From: Liquidambar formosana | Taxonomy: Eukaryota; Streptophyta; Magnoliopsida; Saxifragales; Altingiaceae | NCBI GenBank assembly: GCA_039720395.1 | Contig: CM077833.1 | Coordinates: forward strand, 15,127,133-15,191,132 | Direction: 5' to 3' | DNA length: 64,000 bases | Shown here: piece by piece, positions 11,833 to 22,405 of the stretch | Numbering within the stretch: the stretch's first letter is position 1 | How the letters are laid out: each line of letters begins with the position of its first letter | Program-made: the position numbers and the translations under genes | The notes under the pieces: model-generated | Told to the model about the DNA's origin: nothing | The model's database searches: none | Seen by the model: only the letters and a program-made list of their open reading frames with translations

Positions 11833-13524
11833 TTAGTTTATTCGTATTAGTGTTTATGTCGTAGTTAGTTATTATTATTTTTTTTTTCCCTTTTGTTTTT
11901 TTTTGGTGTTTTTCGTGTCTAACCCATTTTTGCAGGTATTAGAGTTTTTTTTTTTTTCTTTTTGGTTCGCACCTCAAGGTACTCTCCATGATCTCTACTA
12001 CTTTGTTTTTCTTTATTTACATTGAGGACAATGTATCTTTTAGGTTGGGGGGAGGGAATTTTGGTGTTGTGTTAGTTTATTTTGGTCTTAGTTAGTTTAT
12101 CTTATTTTTCAAAAAAAAAAAAAAAAAAAAAAAGTTTAGTGGTTTACGAATTTTTGGCTTAAAAATTTGGTTGCCTTAGAATGATTATCAGTTTGAAGTT
12201 CATTATGCTACTCCTGTTTAAAATTTTCCTTTGAATTTCATACTCGGATTACATTGCACTTACACTTTAGCCGCATGAATATGATTCTTGATTAGAGGGT
12301 AAAGATGATTTTAAAAATCTTGATGAATAAAAATGTGGAAACTTTTAGCCCTTACGAGTATTTGAGCCATTAATTTTTTTTAGAGGGTTATTATATTTAA
12401 TCTTACCTTGATTTTTGGAAGCGCTCAAATTTCATTGTTTAGTATCATTATTTCTTCTTTTTGGTTGAATGCTGAGAACATATCATTTTTATACCACAAT
12501 TATTTCTTTTGAAGTCATGGATATTGAAAAATTATACCACTTCTTGAGAGATGATTTTAGGCCATCTTTGATTTCTTTGAGCCTTTAATTTCTTTTCTTT
12601 ATGATACATTACCACTAGTTAGCCCATTGAGCCTTTTGATTAGCCTTTCTTTCATAACCTTTTTCCCAAAGTGTTTTGAGAATGGATATTACCAATGATC
12701 AGTAAGGTGGATGGGTGAAAAAAAAAAGTTAAAAAAAAAAAAAGAATGAAAAAAAAACAAAAACAAAAAAAAAAAAAAAAAAAAAAGAAGAAAAGAAGAA
12801 AAAAGAAAGAAAGAGAAAGCTTTGTTGGTGAAGTATTGAGAAGTGAAGAAAAAAAAGAAAAAGAAAAAAAGTGTTTGATTGCCAAAGTTTGGAAGAATAA
12901 GTTGAATAAAAATTGTTCAAAGTGAATTTGTTCTTTCTATCATTCTCGGATACACTTTTTATTATCACCATAACCTTTTTGTTTCAATTCCTTCTTTTAT
13001 CCCAACATTACATCCTATTAAAAGTCCTATTTGATTTCGAGAATAGTATGGTTTGGATATTGACATGACTGAGCTATAATGCAATGTGTGGTGTACATTC
13101 TTAGTATTTGGCATTCCTTTTATGAGACTATATGATTCTTTCTTGTGATAACATTTTTCAAATATTTTATATGTGAGATTCTTGTTCTTGCTCTACATTA
13201 TTCTACTCACATATACTCGAGAGTTTTACCCTATTCAAAGTGCATTATTTTGTTGAGTGTAATCCCTGTGAGATTTGAATTGAAGCATATTTCAGATAGA
13301 GATTTGGGTTGTGCTTTACCTTGAAATTGGGTTTATATTTGTATTGGCTAAATTCTTCACACACAATGAGTTTTTGAATTCATTGGGATGTTTTTAATAG
13401 TTGCGAGTGTCCTGAACTTTTAATTAATTCTTTTGCTAAGGTGATGAAATTGGTAGCCATGTTTTGAGTTTTTCTTTTGAAGAAAACTATTTCAATCGCT
13501 TTGATTGCTAGGGACTAGCAATAT
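11833..13524 (+). other. Non-coding 3' region of Athila
   Basis: About 1.7 kb between integrase and the polypurine tract. It has T-rich runs (11876-11960), an A20-like tract (12112-12133) and a long A/G-rich tract (12718-12870) that creates low-complexity frames on the minus strand. The GGTTGGGGGGAGGG purine run at 12043-12056 is typical of Athila and may act as a second polypurine tract. No env-like frame is visible. Confidence 0.7.
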
Positions 13525-13539
13525 GCTAGTTGGGGGGTG
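13525..13539 (+). promoter_or_regulatory. Athila polypurine tract
   Basis: GCTAGTTGGGGGGTG directly precedes the 3' LTR start TGATAATAGC. This is where plus-strand DNA synthesis is primed. Confidence 0.85.
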
Positions 13540-14757
13540 TGATAATAGCTTAAAATTGCATTAATGTTATACTTTTAGTAGGCATTATCACATTTATTTG
13601 GTACTTAATTCCGCATTTTACACATTATACATGAATTCTCTTGATACATGCTTTTATACTTAAAGTGGTGTATTAATGTGTGTTTTATTTTTTGTAGGAA
13701 GCCAATTCCCTATGGTGAAGCATTCTTTATTTATTTGGAAATATATGGAAGCTTTGTAAGGTTGAAGTGCATTAATTTTAGAAGATTTTAGTAAAGAAAT
13801 TGGCAACCCCAAAGTTGGAAAGAAGATTAAAAAGGAAGTTTGGAGCAGTTACCGTATTTTGGCCATAACTTTTGACTCCAAAATCCAATTGATGCGAAAT
13901 TGGTATCCCTAGAAAGCTGATTTGAAGCCCTACAATATTGTATTTCATGAAGATTTCGTGATTTCAACGTTTAGTAGGTCAAAAACGGGTTACAAGTTAG
14001 CTCTGCTGGAAAAAACCGGGATTCCCAATTTGTTTCCTAATTTTTCTCCTCTTTCTCTTGGAAACCCTAAAAGCACATGGAAAGGAAAAGGTGGCTGCAC
14101 CTATATATATTACTTCTCCTTTTCTCTTTTGGGAGGAGCTCTCTTTTGTTCCTCTTCTTTTACCTCTCTTTAGTTTTTAATTATCATGAGTAGCTAAACT
14201 TTTTGCTAAGGTTAGGAGTGAAGCCACAACAATTATTTGGTATTTATTTAATGACTCTTTCATGGATTTAATGTAAAGTTTTATAGTTTTGATTGATTTT
14301 GATTATTTTGCAAAGTATTTATTCTGTATAATTCTTTTATTTATCGTTAACTCCAGGTACGGTGAATGCTTAGAATTCCCTGCGAATTAAATTACTAATT
14401 TTCTCATGCATTAAATCAATCAATCTTATGAATCCATATTTTTAGAATTGTTTTGAATAAAATTAATTGTTACATCATCCGACTGGGGTTATCCTTCGTA
14501 TGAATCTCAGTTGAGTTATAAAATTGAGTCGTTAGCAAATATCTAATATTTGTTGTGAGTGGACCTCTGAACCTTAGTGCTTTTAACTTATTGTTTTCAA
14601 TCAAATTAATTCTTGCAATCAAGCAACCAAATTTCTAAAATCTTTTCTCAATCTTCTCTGCTAATTATTCCCCTTCCCTGTGGTTCGACCTCAGATTCAC
14701 CGAGATTTTATTACTTCGCAACATCCTGCACTTGGGAGCATTATTAAAGTCGCAGCA
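13540..14757 (+). repeat. Athila 3' LTR (1,218 bp)
   Basis: It starts TGATAATAGC and ends GTCGCAGCA, followed by the duplicated target GTGGT. It is uninterrupted and thus shows the empty site (CAATCTTATGAATCC) of the solo LTR that split the 5' LTR. Confidence 0.93.
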
Positions 14758-17437
14758 GTGGTAGTGGCTGGTGGGGTAATAGCTAATTTGGGCAATGGAA
14801 TTTTGGTTGCAGGGGACATGAAATTTAGGTTATGTGCTTTTCCTTTGTTTTTTCTAGTATATATATATATATATTTATTCAACTTTCTTTATACAAAAGA
14901 CTAGCCCTTTTTTTGTTTGATTTGTGAACTGTTTCAGTGGCTTTCAAGTTGTCAAAGAGAAAACCTAATGACAACTTGTAGATACTTCACATAATTCTTT
15001 TTGGAAATAAGGCAAAAGTGATTGGCTGATTTAGTTTCTTGGTTTACTTGTCTTGTCCAGCATTTCTATTTTACAGTTACTGTTTTGCGATGTTAATTAT
15101 GATCCTTTTTTTTTTTTGTAGGCATATAGTTTTAATAAAAATATAAGCCAATTTTCTGACTATGTATGGGTTGAGAATGAGGTATTTTATTTTATTGCTC
15201 AAGTTATTTCTGTTTAATTGTTTATGTGAATTTTTGTACATAATTTTCTTTCCATTTTTTATTTTTTTTTTATTTTTTAGTTTTGTCCCTCTTTTGCATT
15301 TTCTCGTTGCTATCACTCCTATGATAGATGAGGGAAAGCATTTTTGCTTTTAGCTTGAGTTTCTTAGGCATTGCCCTATTTCTGCTGTAGTTTTTGGGGG
15401 TTTATCTAGATTTTGGCTGTCAATGGGTGTGTTTTTTGGGTGTGATTTTTGGGGTTTATTGGGATTATGTCTTTAGCTGCCATTGGGTGTAGTTTTATGG
15501 GAAGGTTTTAATGGCATGCTCATATATTAGATCATAGAAACCATAAGGGTTTATGAAACCCAAAACTGTGTAACATATTTTGATAATAGCCATAAAAACC
15601 GTCATCTTCTTTTCAATGCTGTGATCAGAGTTCTCAGCGAAAAATTTTGGGCCTTATATGCTTAGAAAGCTCTTCGAATCAGCTTTCCAACGTAATAAAC
15701 GGTGCCTTAATTGGATTTTTATAGCTCAAGATATATGTGTTTTACTACAGGCTGTTTAGGTAGACTGCATTGTGAGAGATTAATGGAATCAGCATGTTAT
15801 GGCTTGTTGGATGAGATCCAAGCCACATATGGGGCTCCACTATTCACCATAGTGATTGTCTTTGATGGTAGAAGATTATACAAGGTCATTCGTGGCCATA
15901 GAACTCAAGGGCTGTTTGCTAAAAACCCCAAAACGTGGACTACCATAACAAATTTTCATGCATAGCATGAATGTCATGGCAGCTGCTTGTATTATTTTCT
16001 CATTCAAAGTCATGACCATCTTCTTTTGACAGCCCCTAATTATTCAAAGTGTATAAATACATTACATGAATAAAATAAGAGGAAGTTAAGTGAGAAGTAA
16101 TATAAGAATAGAATGATGGAAGTGGGTGAGTTGGTGGATGTAATATTTATGGAGATAAAATATTTTGAGACCACCAAGGCCGTGAGAAGCATGGCTGATG
16201 CTTCATATGGTAGGCCCCTTAATCATTCAATATATATATAAACAATATGCATCCCCAATCAGGCCATACGTGTTGAAGCTTTCCCCTAATCATTGAAGTT
16301 ATATATATTATATAAATGAGGTAAGTGAAGTATGATGAAAGTGGAATTAGCTGGTAGTAGTACCCTCAGTTTCTTTAATCATCCTTGTAGAAATCCCAAT
16401 TTCCTAGACACCTAATGGTCTCATATTTTTAGGAGTTTCACCCTTTGGTTAGCTAGTCATTTTTCATTTGTCCAAAAAACTATTTGAATACATCTAGAAT
16501 TTAAATATGTCTGAATATTGCTTATTGTAGTGCTGCCTTTCTCACCTTGAAGTTCTAAACATTGCTAAGTGATCTAGGTGGGTGAATTTGAGTCCTGCTT
16601 TTCCACTATGGAGTCTCAAAAGCTACTTTACTCCCAACAAAGTTAGATTATTGTTTAATTATAATGAGCTAAACCTTTTTACTTAAGTAACTAGATTATT
16701 CTTTGTAAATGGATTTAACTTTTCTTTTCAATTGGTTTTTCTCAATTACTATAAGAAAGTAGGGTTCAATGATAAAGTTCTTTGCACCAATTAGTTGTGT
16801 TAGTTTTGATCTTCTTTATATTTGCTCTCTAACTTTGCATTTAGTGAAATATCCTAATTTATTGTACCTGTTATTATACCATAATGCTTTGGAAGAAATG
16901 AACTAAACTGCCTTCAAGTGTTGCTTAGGAGTGTTCATAAATTAAAATTTGACAACACAATTCTGGAATTTAGCATCATAGGTGTTTGACTTTTTCTATG
17001 TTTCCTTAATTACTAATTAATTTAATTGGTTTTCAGGATTTTGGAGAAGAACATAAGGGTATGAACGTAGTTTAGGAGTATGTGAAGTCCCATTGAGTAA
17101 GCAAGCAATGGAGAATGAGGTTCTTCAACATTGAGGGATGTTTCTCTAGGCAGTGCTAAGCTTTTCTTCTTTTTGATTTCTATTTATGGTAATGATGAAA
17201 AAATTGGGGCAGCTCATCATTCTAAATTGACAGTTTATTGGAAAACAAAAGAACACTATTAGCTAGTATGTAATAGAAGATTGGTATTCTATTTTTGTGA
17301 ATCTAATGTATTGGATGTTTCTATTTTTGTTGTTCAATTTCTCATTTCAAGTGAGTTTAATAAAATAGAGAACTCTTTAGAATTCTCTATGTTTTGGATT
17401 TGGATGAGCTTACTAGTATTGTTACAGTTGCCTATTA
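14758..17437 (+). other. Unassigned region between Athila and CACTA end, with a candidate exon
   Basis: This continues the sequence left of Athila. No intact gene is recognised. A 60-nt open stretch at 15122-15181 is framed by a T-rich acceptor (TTTTTTTGTAG) and a donor (GAG|GTATTT) and codes for a peptide starting AYSFNKNISQ; I cannot identify it. An 84-codon frame at 15711-15965 also matches nothing I know, and the sequence just upstream (15630-15740) resembles LTR-type repeats. At 16030-16330 three diverged copies of CCCTTAATCATTCAA-like sequence suggest local duplication. Confidence 0.35.
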
Positions 17438-17831
17438 TCATTATGCCATAAAAATTCAATTATGGCATGCTATAAAGAACTTAGAACAACTTTTCATGTT
17501 GTACAATTAATGCCGTCAATTATTACTTATGGCATGCAATTTTAGGTCGAAAAAGAGTATTTACGACATGCAATGGCAAACCATAAAAGAGAATTTACGG
17601 CATGCAAGGGCAAGCCGTAAAAGAGTATTTACGGCATGCGAAGGCAAGTCATAAAAGAATATTTACAGCGTACCATAACAAGCCATAAAAGAATATTTAC
17701 AGCGTGCAATATGCGCTGTGTATAACGTTTGACTTTCCACAGCATTGCACCTTACGACGTGCGCAAGTATGCCGTAAAAGCTCATTAACGGCATTTTTTG
17801 CACGCTGTAAAAGGCCTATTTTCTTGTAGTG
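17438..17831 (-). mobile_element. CACTA element end: TIR and subterminal tandem repeats
   Basis: Read on the minus strand from 17831, the sequence starts CACTACAAGAAAATAGGCC, a typical plant CACTA (En/Spm) terminus. Inside it lies an array of about 34-bp units (17550-17730). Each unit has complementary arms of the type TTTACGGCATGC and GCAAGCCGTAAA, the subterminal repeats that bind the TNPA-type protein. Sequence to the right (17832 on) is an interrupted copia gene. The element's other end is not seen: no copia sequence resumes to the left, so it may extend past the left edge and include the Athila and Ogre-like elements. Confidence 0.85.
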
Positions 17832-18611
17832 TCTTCAAACTAGTGGGAGTGTCTCGTAGAGTGTTTTCCGTAAAAGTTTCTTGCAGAACCATTAAAATTT
17901 TTAAGTGCATAGGAGCAAATGTGGAAACTTTCCCCATCATCATTTTGAGATTGAAAGGGATACCTTCCTATGTGCTTCTAGAGAAGATGATGAGCTGGCT
18001 TCCTATGAAGAAGCGCTTTCTTCTCATACTAGAGATGAGTGGATGATTACTATGTAAGGTGAGTTGAGCTTGATGGATGAGAATAGGGTTTAGGAGTTGA
18101 TCTTCTACAATGGTAAATAATTCAATTAACAAGTATAAGGTGCGCCTCATGCAGAAAAATTTAATACCTAATGTGTCGATATAGACTTTTTAGAGACATT
18201 CTCCCAAGTGGTGATATTTGCCTCTATTCGCGCAATCCTAACTGTTGTCGCATTATTAGATTTGGTATTTTCTAGATGGATGTTAAGATGACATTTCTTA
18301 GTGGAGAACTAGACGTTTAAATCTTTATGAATTAACAAGGGGGTTTTAATTTATATTGATCAATTGGTAACTTTATTTTTGAGGTTAAGGGATAAGAACG
18401 CAAAGTATGCTTGCTCATAATTCTGTCTACAACCTTAAACAATCATTTAGGCAATGTCATTTGAGGTTTTATGATTCCATTACCGCTGTGGGTTTTGTGA
18501 TGATTGAACACATTGCATGTATCTTGAGTGGTCCAAGGGAAATATCTTTATTTTCTTTTGTATATTGCTGACATCCTTATAGCCAGGAATATAAAAAGAG
18601 ACTATTGTCGC
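17832..18611 (+). pseudogene. Ty1/copia reverse transcriptase fragment (piece 1)
   Basis: With frame changes and stops, the translation follows the copia polyprotein. The linker before RT is visible near 17985-18050 (DDELASYEEALSSHT). Then come the RT N-terminal region near 18180-18300 (VSIETFSQVV, FASIRAILTVVALLDL) and the YIADILIA remnant near 18560-18590, which corresponds to the catalytic YVDD box (here degraded). It stops at 18611, where the CACTA-like element begins, and continues at 32847. It is many mutations away from function. Confidence 0.8.
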
Positions 18612-19060
18612 CACTAAAAAGTGGCTGTCCTTTATTGTTGCCTACGCATCATAAAGGCCTTTTACGATGCATAGGCGCATGTCGTGCAACGAAGGGTCGT
18701 GGAAAGTCCGGACACATTTACGACGTGCAATGTGCGTCGTAAAAAACTCTTTAATGGCGTGCACTACGTGTCGTAAATAGTTATTAACGACGTGTACTAC
18801 GTGTCGTAAAAAACATATCAACGGTATGCGTATAGTTTTAACGACGTGTAGTGTACGTCGTATTAAGTTTTTTAACGATGCGCAATGAACGTCGTGAAAA
18901 ATGTTTTAACGACATGCAGCGTACGTCGTATTAAGTGTTTTAACAATGCGCAATGTGCGTCGTGAAAAAATTATAACAGGTATATTAAGTTTATTAACAA
19001 CGTGCATTGTGTGTTGTTAAAACACCTAATACAACGTACGCTACACGTCGTAGTAAATTA
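18612..19060 (+). repeat. CACTA left subterminal repeats
   Basis: About ten units of palindromic type (ACGACGTGCA ... TGCGTCGT) lie between AT-rich spacers such as AAAAACTCTTTAA. Each unit can fold on itself. They mirror the right-end units at 32490-32830. Confidence 0.85.
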
Positions 19061-21125
19061 TTTTTTTAAAAAGAATTATTTATTTATTTATTATTAATTT
19101 TTTTTTAATAACCTATTTCTATAACCTATTTCCTGCTTTGCTTATCAAATGCCAACAATACATTTATATATCTTCTATCAATGACCAAGTTAACACAACT
19201 CAGAAGTCATAACAAATATATCATTCATCAAAATCATTTTTCTAAGTGCATTAATCCACAATTAACATCAACTCCGAACCATCCATATCTATAATTTTAA
19301 TCCAATTCAAAAAACATTCATAGATCCATAAAGTTTAAGTATATGTTTATAAATTGGACTACCAAAATTTATATATAGAATGTCAAAATAAAGTTTAAAA
19401 AGGGAGAATGACATGTATAACAACAAAACATCTATCTGACACTACTGTAGTCTCCCACTAACCCCCTCAATGTCAAAAACTAGAAGACCTTCTAAGATGC
19501 CTCAACCAAATGTCCCTGAAATGGAAAACAACAAAATAATTTATTATTAGTAAGAAGAAATACTTTGAATAATAAACTAGCTAGTGAAAATCAAACAAAA
19601 AAGGTTTGATTTGAGCAAATGAGAGAGTTATATATGCTAGGTACATTGGGAAAATAATCAGTTAAACAAAATCAAATAAAAGAAGTAAATAAAACACTGG
19701 TTAAGCTTAATTGTTTGATCTTAACAGCTTGTGGTGTTTTTTATATGATGGTAAATTTCAAACTTTTCATCAAATTTGATCAATTGTGACATCTTCACAA
19801 TCCTCTTTTCACAAAACCAATACCATGTCTTTATCTCAAAGCTCTTCTTTATGCATTGAACAATCAGGTAGACTAACTTCTTGAAACTTTCGTTTTCACT
19901 AATTTCTTAACACCAAGCACATTTAGAAAAAAAATACCAGAATGTATCGTTCCTTTCTCAAAGTTGTAGGAAGCTTATTTTCATCCATTCATGAATAACC
20001 AGAAAAGAAAAGTGATTTGTGTCATCTTTCATCACCTCATCCAACTTCATTAAATTCCCAACTTCTTGTAAGATATAGTTTAAATCATATGGTTAATGAC
20101 ACTACTAATAGTTCTTCTCAAGATTGTTCACATAATTTCTTCGTAATTTATTTCTCTCTAGTAGATGAATTCCTTTTTTTTAAGGTTTTTAGAACTTCCA
20201 ATCAAATAACCTTTATGATTAGTGTCCTCACTAAGTTGAGAAGCAAATTTTCTCACAAAAAGTCAGAACTTTTTCCTTTTAACCATTTGCACTGGTGATG
20301 AATAAAAGCAAGGTATTATACCATTTTGGGTTCAGTCACCAAAGAATTATAAGGCAGAACTGGATCCAGTATCATACTAACTATAGACATTAACTAAAAC
20401 AAAAAGTATAGAAGACAAAGAAATGACATTATTTTATAAAATAATTTTACAAAATAAGTAATAAAGAATGATTTTGACTCCAAGAAGTAGGACAAGAAAG
20501 TAAATCGACTTGAGTTTTCTTTATCCAGTCATGTTGCTCACCCATTTTAACTTTATAACTAGGTATTTCTTTCAAGCCTATGGAATCAGCAGCATGTGAA
20601 ATGCACACATCCACTTCTTGGCATTTGGAAAATATCGAATTAATGAAGATCTGCATAAATATTACTTGTCAGTGAACTCTAAGATGGTTCTCTCCAGTGA
20701 AAAAAAGTGCGATGCCTCAGACTTAGAGTGTCTGGATAGAGAAAAATTAGTAACTCATCACAGGTTTGACAAAAAAAAAAAAAAAGAAGGAAGGAAAAAA
20801 AGATAAGTCTCTTGAGATGCATTCTTCTTATTAGAAATTGTGCATTAAGCCACTTTATTTTTCTTAAGACTTGAGATATCATCGTTAATAGATTGATAAA
20901 ACAAAGAAGGGTAAGACGTTCACGAGGCTCACAAAAAGTCAGAGAACTTTTAATGTTTAGCTACTAGTGATCCACTCATCAGCTTTTCAAGATCCAATGA
21001 CTAAAAGCATGAAAAACAACTTATGCATCAATTCAGTGAGGCACAATAAGGCATATCTCATTTCATCATACACAATAAGGCACTTAATCAACTACATCAA
21101 AATAGCCTTGTCGTTGTCCTCACCA

Positions 21126-21268
21126 CAAGCCCTTGTGGCCTTGTGCTACCCGGGTGGGGTTGGGGAGTGGGTAGACTATAGGGTGTAGGGGGTTGAATCC
21201 CCTCCAATGTCACCACCTCCCCCAAGCCCCAACCCACCCCTCCCACCCCCCTCCCAAAAAAAAAAAAA
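21126..21268 (+). mobile_element. Possible tRNA-derived SINE
   Basis: A head with a box-A-like GTGGCCTTGTGC (about 21135-21146) and a box-B-like GGTTGAATCC (21191-21200) is followed by a C-rich body and an A13 tail (21256-21268). The order and spacing fit a pol III-transcribed plant SINE. I could not see convincing target duplications. Confidence 0.45.
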
Positions 21269-21639
21269 GGTGGGAGGGCTTTTCCTCTCTCCGTAGGTCT
21301 GCCTTTCTACATGAAATATAGTGGGGAAACAATCTAGGTAATCTATACCAGCACGAGAGATTTCATTCTTAATGCCAACAGTAAGCAGTAAGTCTATGCA
21401 TCATGACATTATTGTATCCCAAATGCTATATTGAATTATCTCCTAAGGATATTGCCTTAAACAATAGGAACTCAACTCAAACAATTCAAATATTTAAACA
21501 TCTAAAGGACATGCTAAAATTACATAATCAAAAAATATTTTGTATGAAAACAACAACTAGTGTGAAATCAACCAGCTCAACTAGTGTGAAATCAGCCAAT
21601 ATAACAAGCCAATAAACAACACCTAAAAGAAATCACCAA

Positions 21640-21880
21640 CAAAAGGGTTCGGTCTGAAGGGCCACCCAACGCATCCCGACCAAGGTAAATAACCTGTACC
21701 ATAACTAGTAAGCAACTAAGGATTGCAAAATAAATGGTCCACCATCTCACTATTACTCCTACACACCACACAAATATCATTGCAAGGAGCTCTAATGATC
21801 CCAGAAGATTCAGTCTTTTTGATGAACTTTCATTTGTATCGAATGAAACCTTTATGGAATGGTGATAATTTTCCTTATAG
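21640..21880 (-). pseudogene. Relic LINE fragment (zinc-binding RT-associated domain)
   Basis: The minus strand reads, in one frame, KFIKKTESSGIIRAP and then CNDICVVCRSNSEMVDHLF followed by CN and a stop. The C-x(3-4)-C ... V-DHL-x(2)-C arrangement is the zf-RVT domain found at the end of plant L1-type reverse transcriptases. Only about 80 codons survive and the flanks do not extend the match. Confidence 0.5.
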
Positions 21881-22405
21881 ACAAACATACATGGTAGATA
21901 TCAGCAAATTATGCCACATAATGAAAGTTCCTTGCAATAAAAGTATTTTTAGTGCATATGAATATTAATCATTAGAATCTTTAGAATCTAATGATTCCTT
22001 TTACTTTTTCATAGGCAAGTAGATGAAGGAGGTCTTTCAACTCAGTCAGAGACATGAAACCAGGTTTATCATAAAACCTCCAATAAACTTTAACAACTAA
22101 GCAAGCTAAGAACTTTAGCAGAATACTTCCTTAATTAACAACAGTTCACATTTCTCCAGCATCAACCACGTCGGCCCTCCTTTTGTCTCAGTATACCTAA
22201 AATAGGGTATGCACATATACAACACATACCACACATCATAGAGTATTCAAATCTAATCATCTAGAAGTGACCGTGTCAAATTGAATGCAAACTTTTGTTT
22301 ATTTTTGGAAAAAAAGAAAAATTATTAACTCTTACAATGCCCCAACAGCATACATAAGCATCTTTTGAAACAAATGGTATTTAGGCACCAAGTGTAAAAC
22401 AAGCC

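Larger units (their letters stand above)
4173..14757 (+). mobile_element. Athila-type Ty3 retrotransposon, internally deleted, with complete ends
   Basis: The two LTRs (4173-8632, interrupted by a solo LTR, and 13540-14757) share the ends TGATAATAGC...GTCGCAGCA. The element is flanked by a perfect 5-bp duplication GTGGT (4168-4172 and 14758-14762). In order it contains a tRNA-Asp-type primer site, gag, protease, the first part of reverse transcriptase, the integrase C-terminus, a long non-coding 3' region and a polypurine tract. Reverse transcriptase, RNase H and most of integrase are missing. Without the nested LTR the element is about 7.3 kb, short for Athila (typically 10 kb or more). By eye the LTRs differ at about 4% of sites in the stretch I compared, so it is not very recent. 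It could have moved only with proteins supplied by another copy. Confidence 0.93.
19061..22405 (+). other. CACTA interior, mostly unassigned
   Basis: AT-rich sequence with no long or conserved frame. It contains a SINE-like unit (21126-21268) and a relic LINE zinc-finger region (21640-21880), described separately. The remaining short ORFs (for example at 20017-20298) look like chance. Confidence 0.4.

Noticed and set aside
12652..12971. Phe/Leu-rich minus-strand ORFs resembling membrane segments
   Set aside because: They are translations of A/G homopolymer tracts in the Athila 3' region.
11833..13524. Env-like gene, as in some Athila elements
   Set aside because: No frame longer than low-complexity runs is present in this region.
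15711..15965. 84-aa ORF as a gene
   Set aside because: No recognised family, starts in sequence resembling an LTR segment, and has no supporting neighbours; left as unassigned.
18640..19060. CRISPR-like look of short palindromic repeats with spacers
   Set aside because: Units vary, spacers are short and AT-rich, and they sit at a CACTA end with a matching set at the other end; the genome is eukaryotic.
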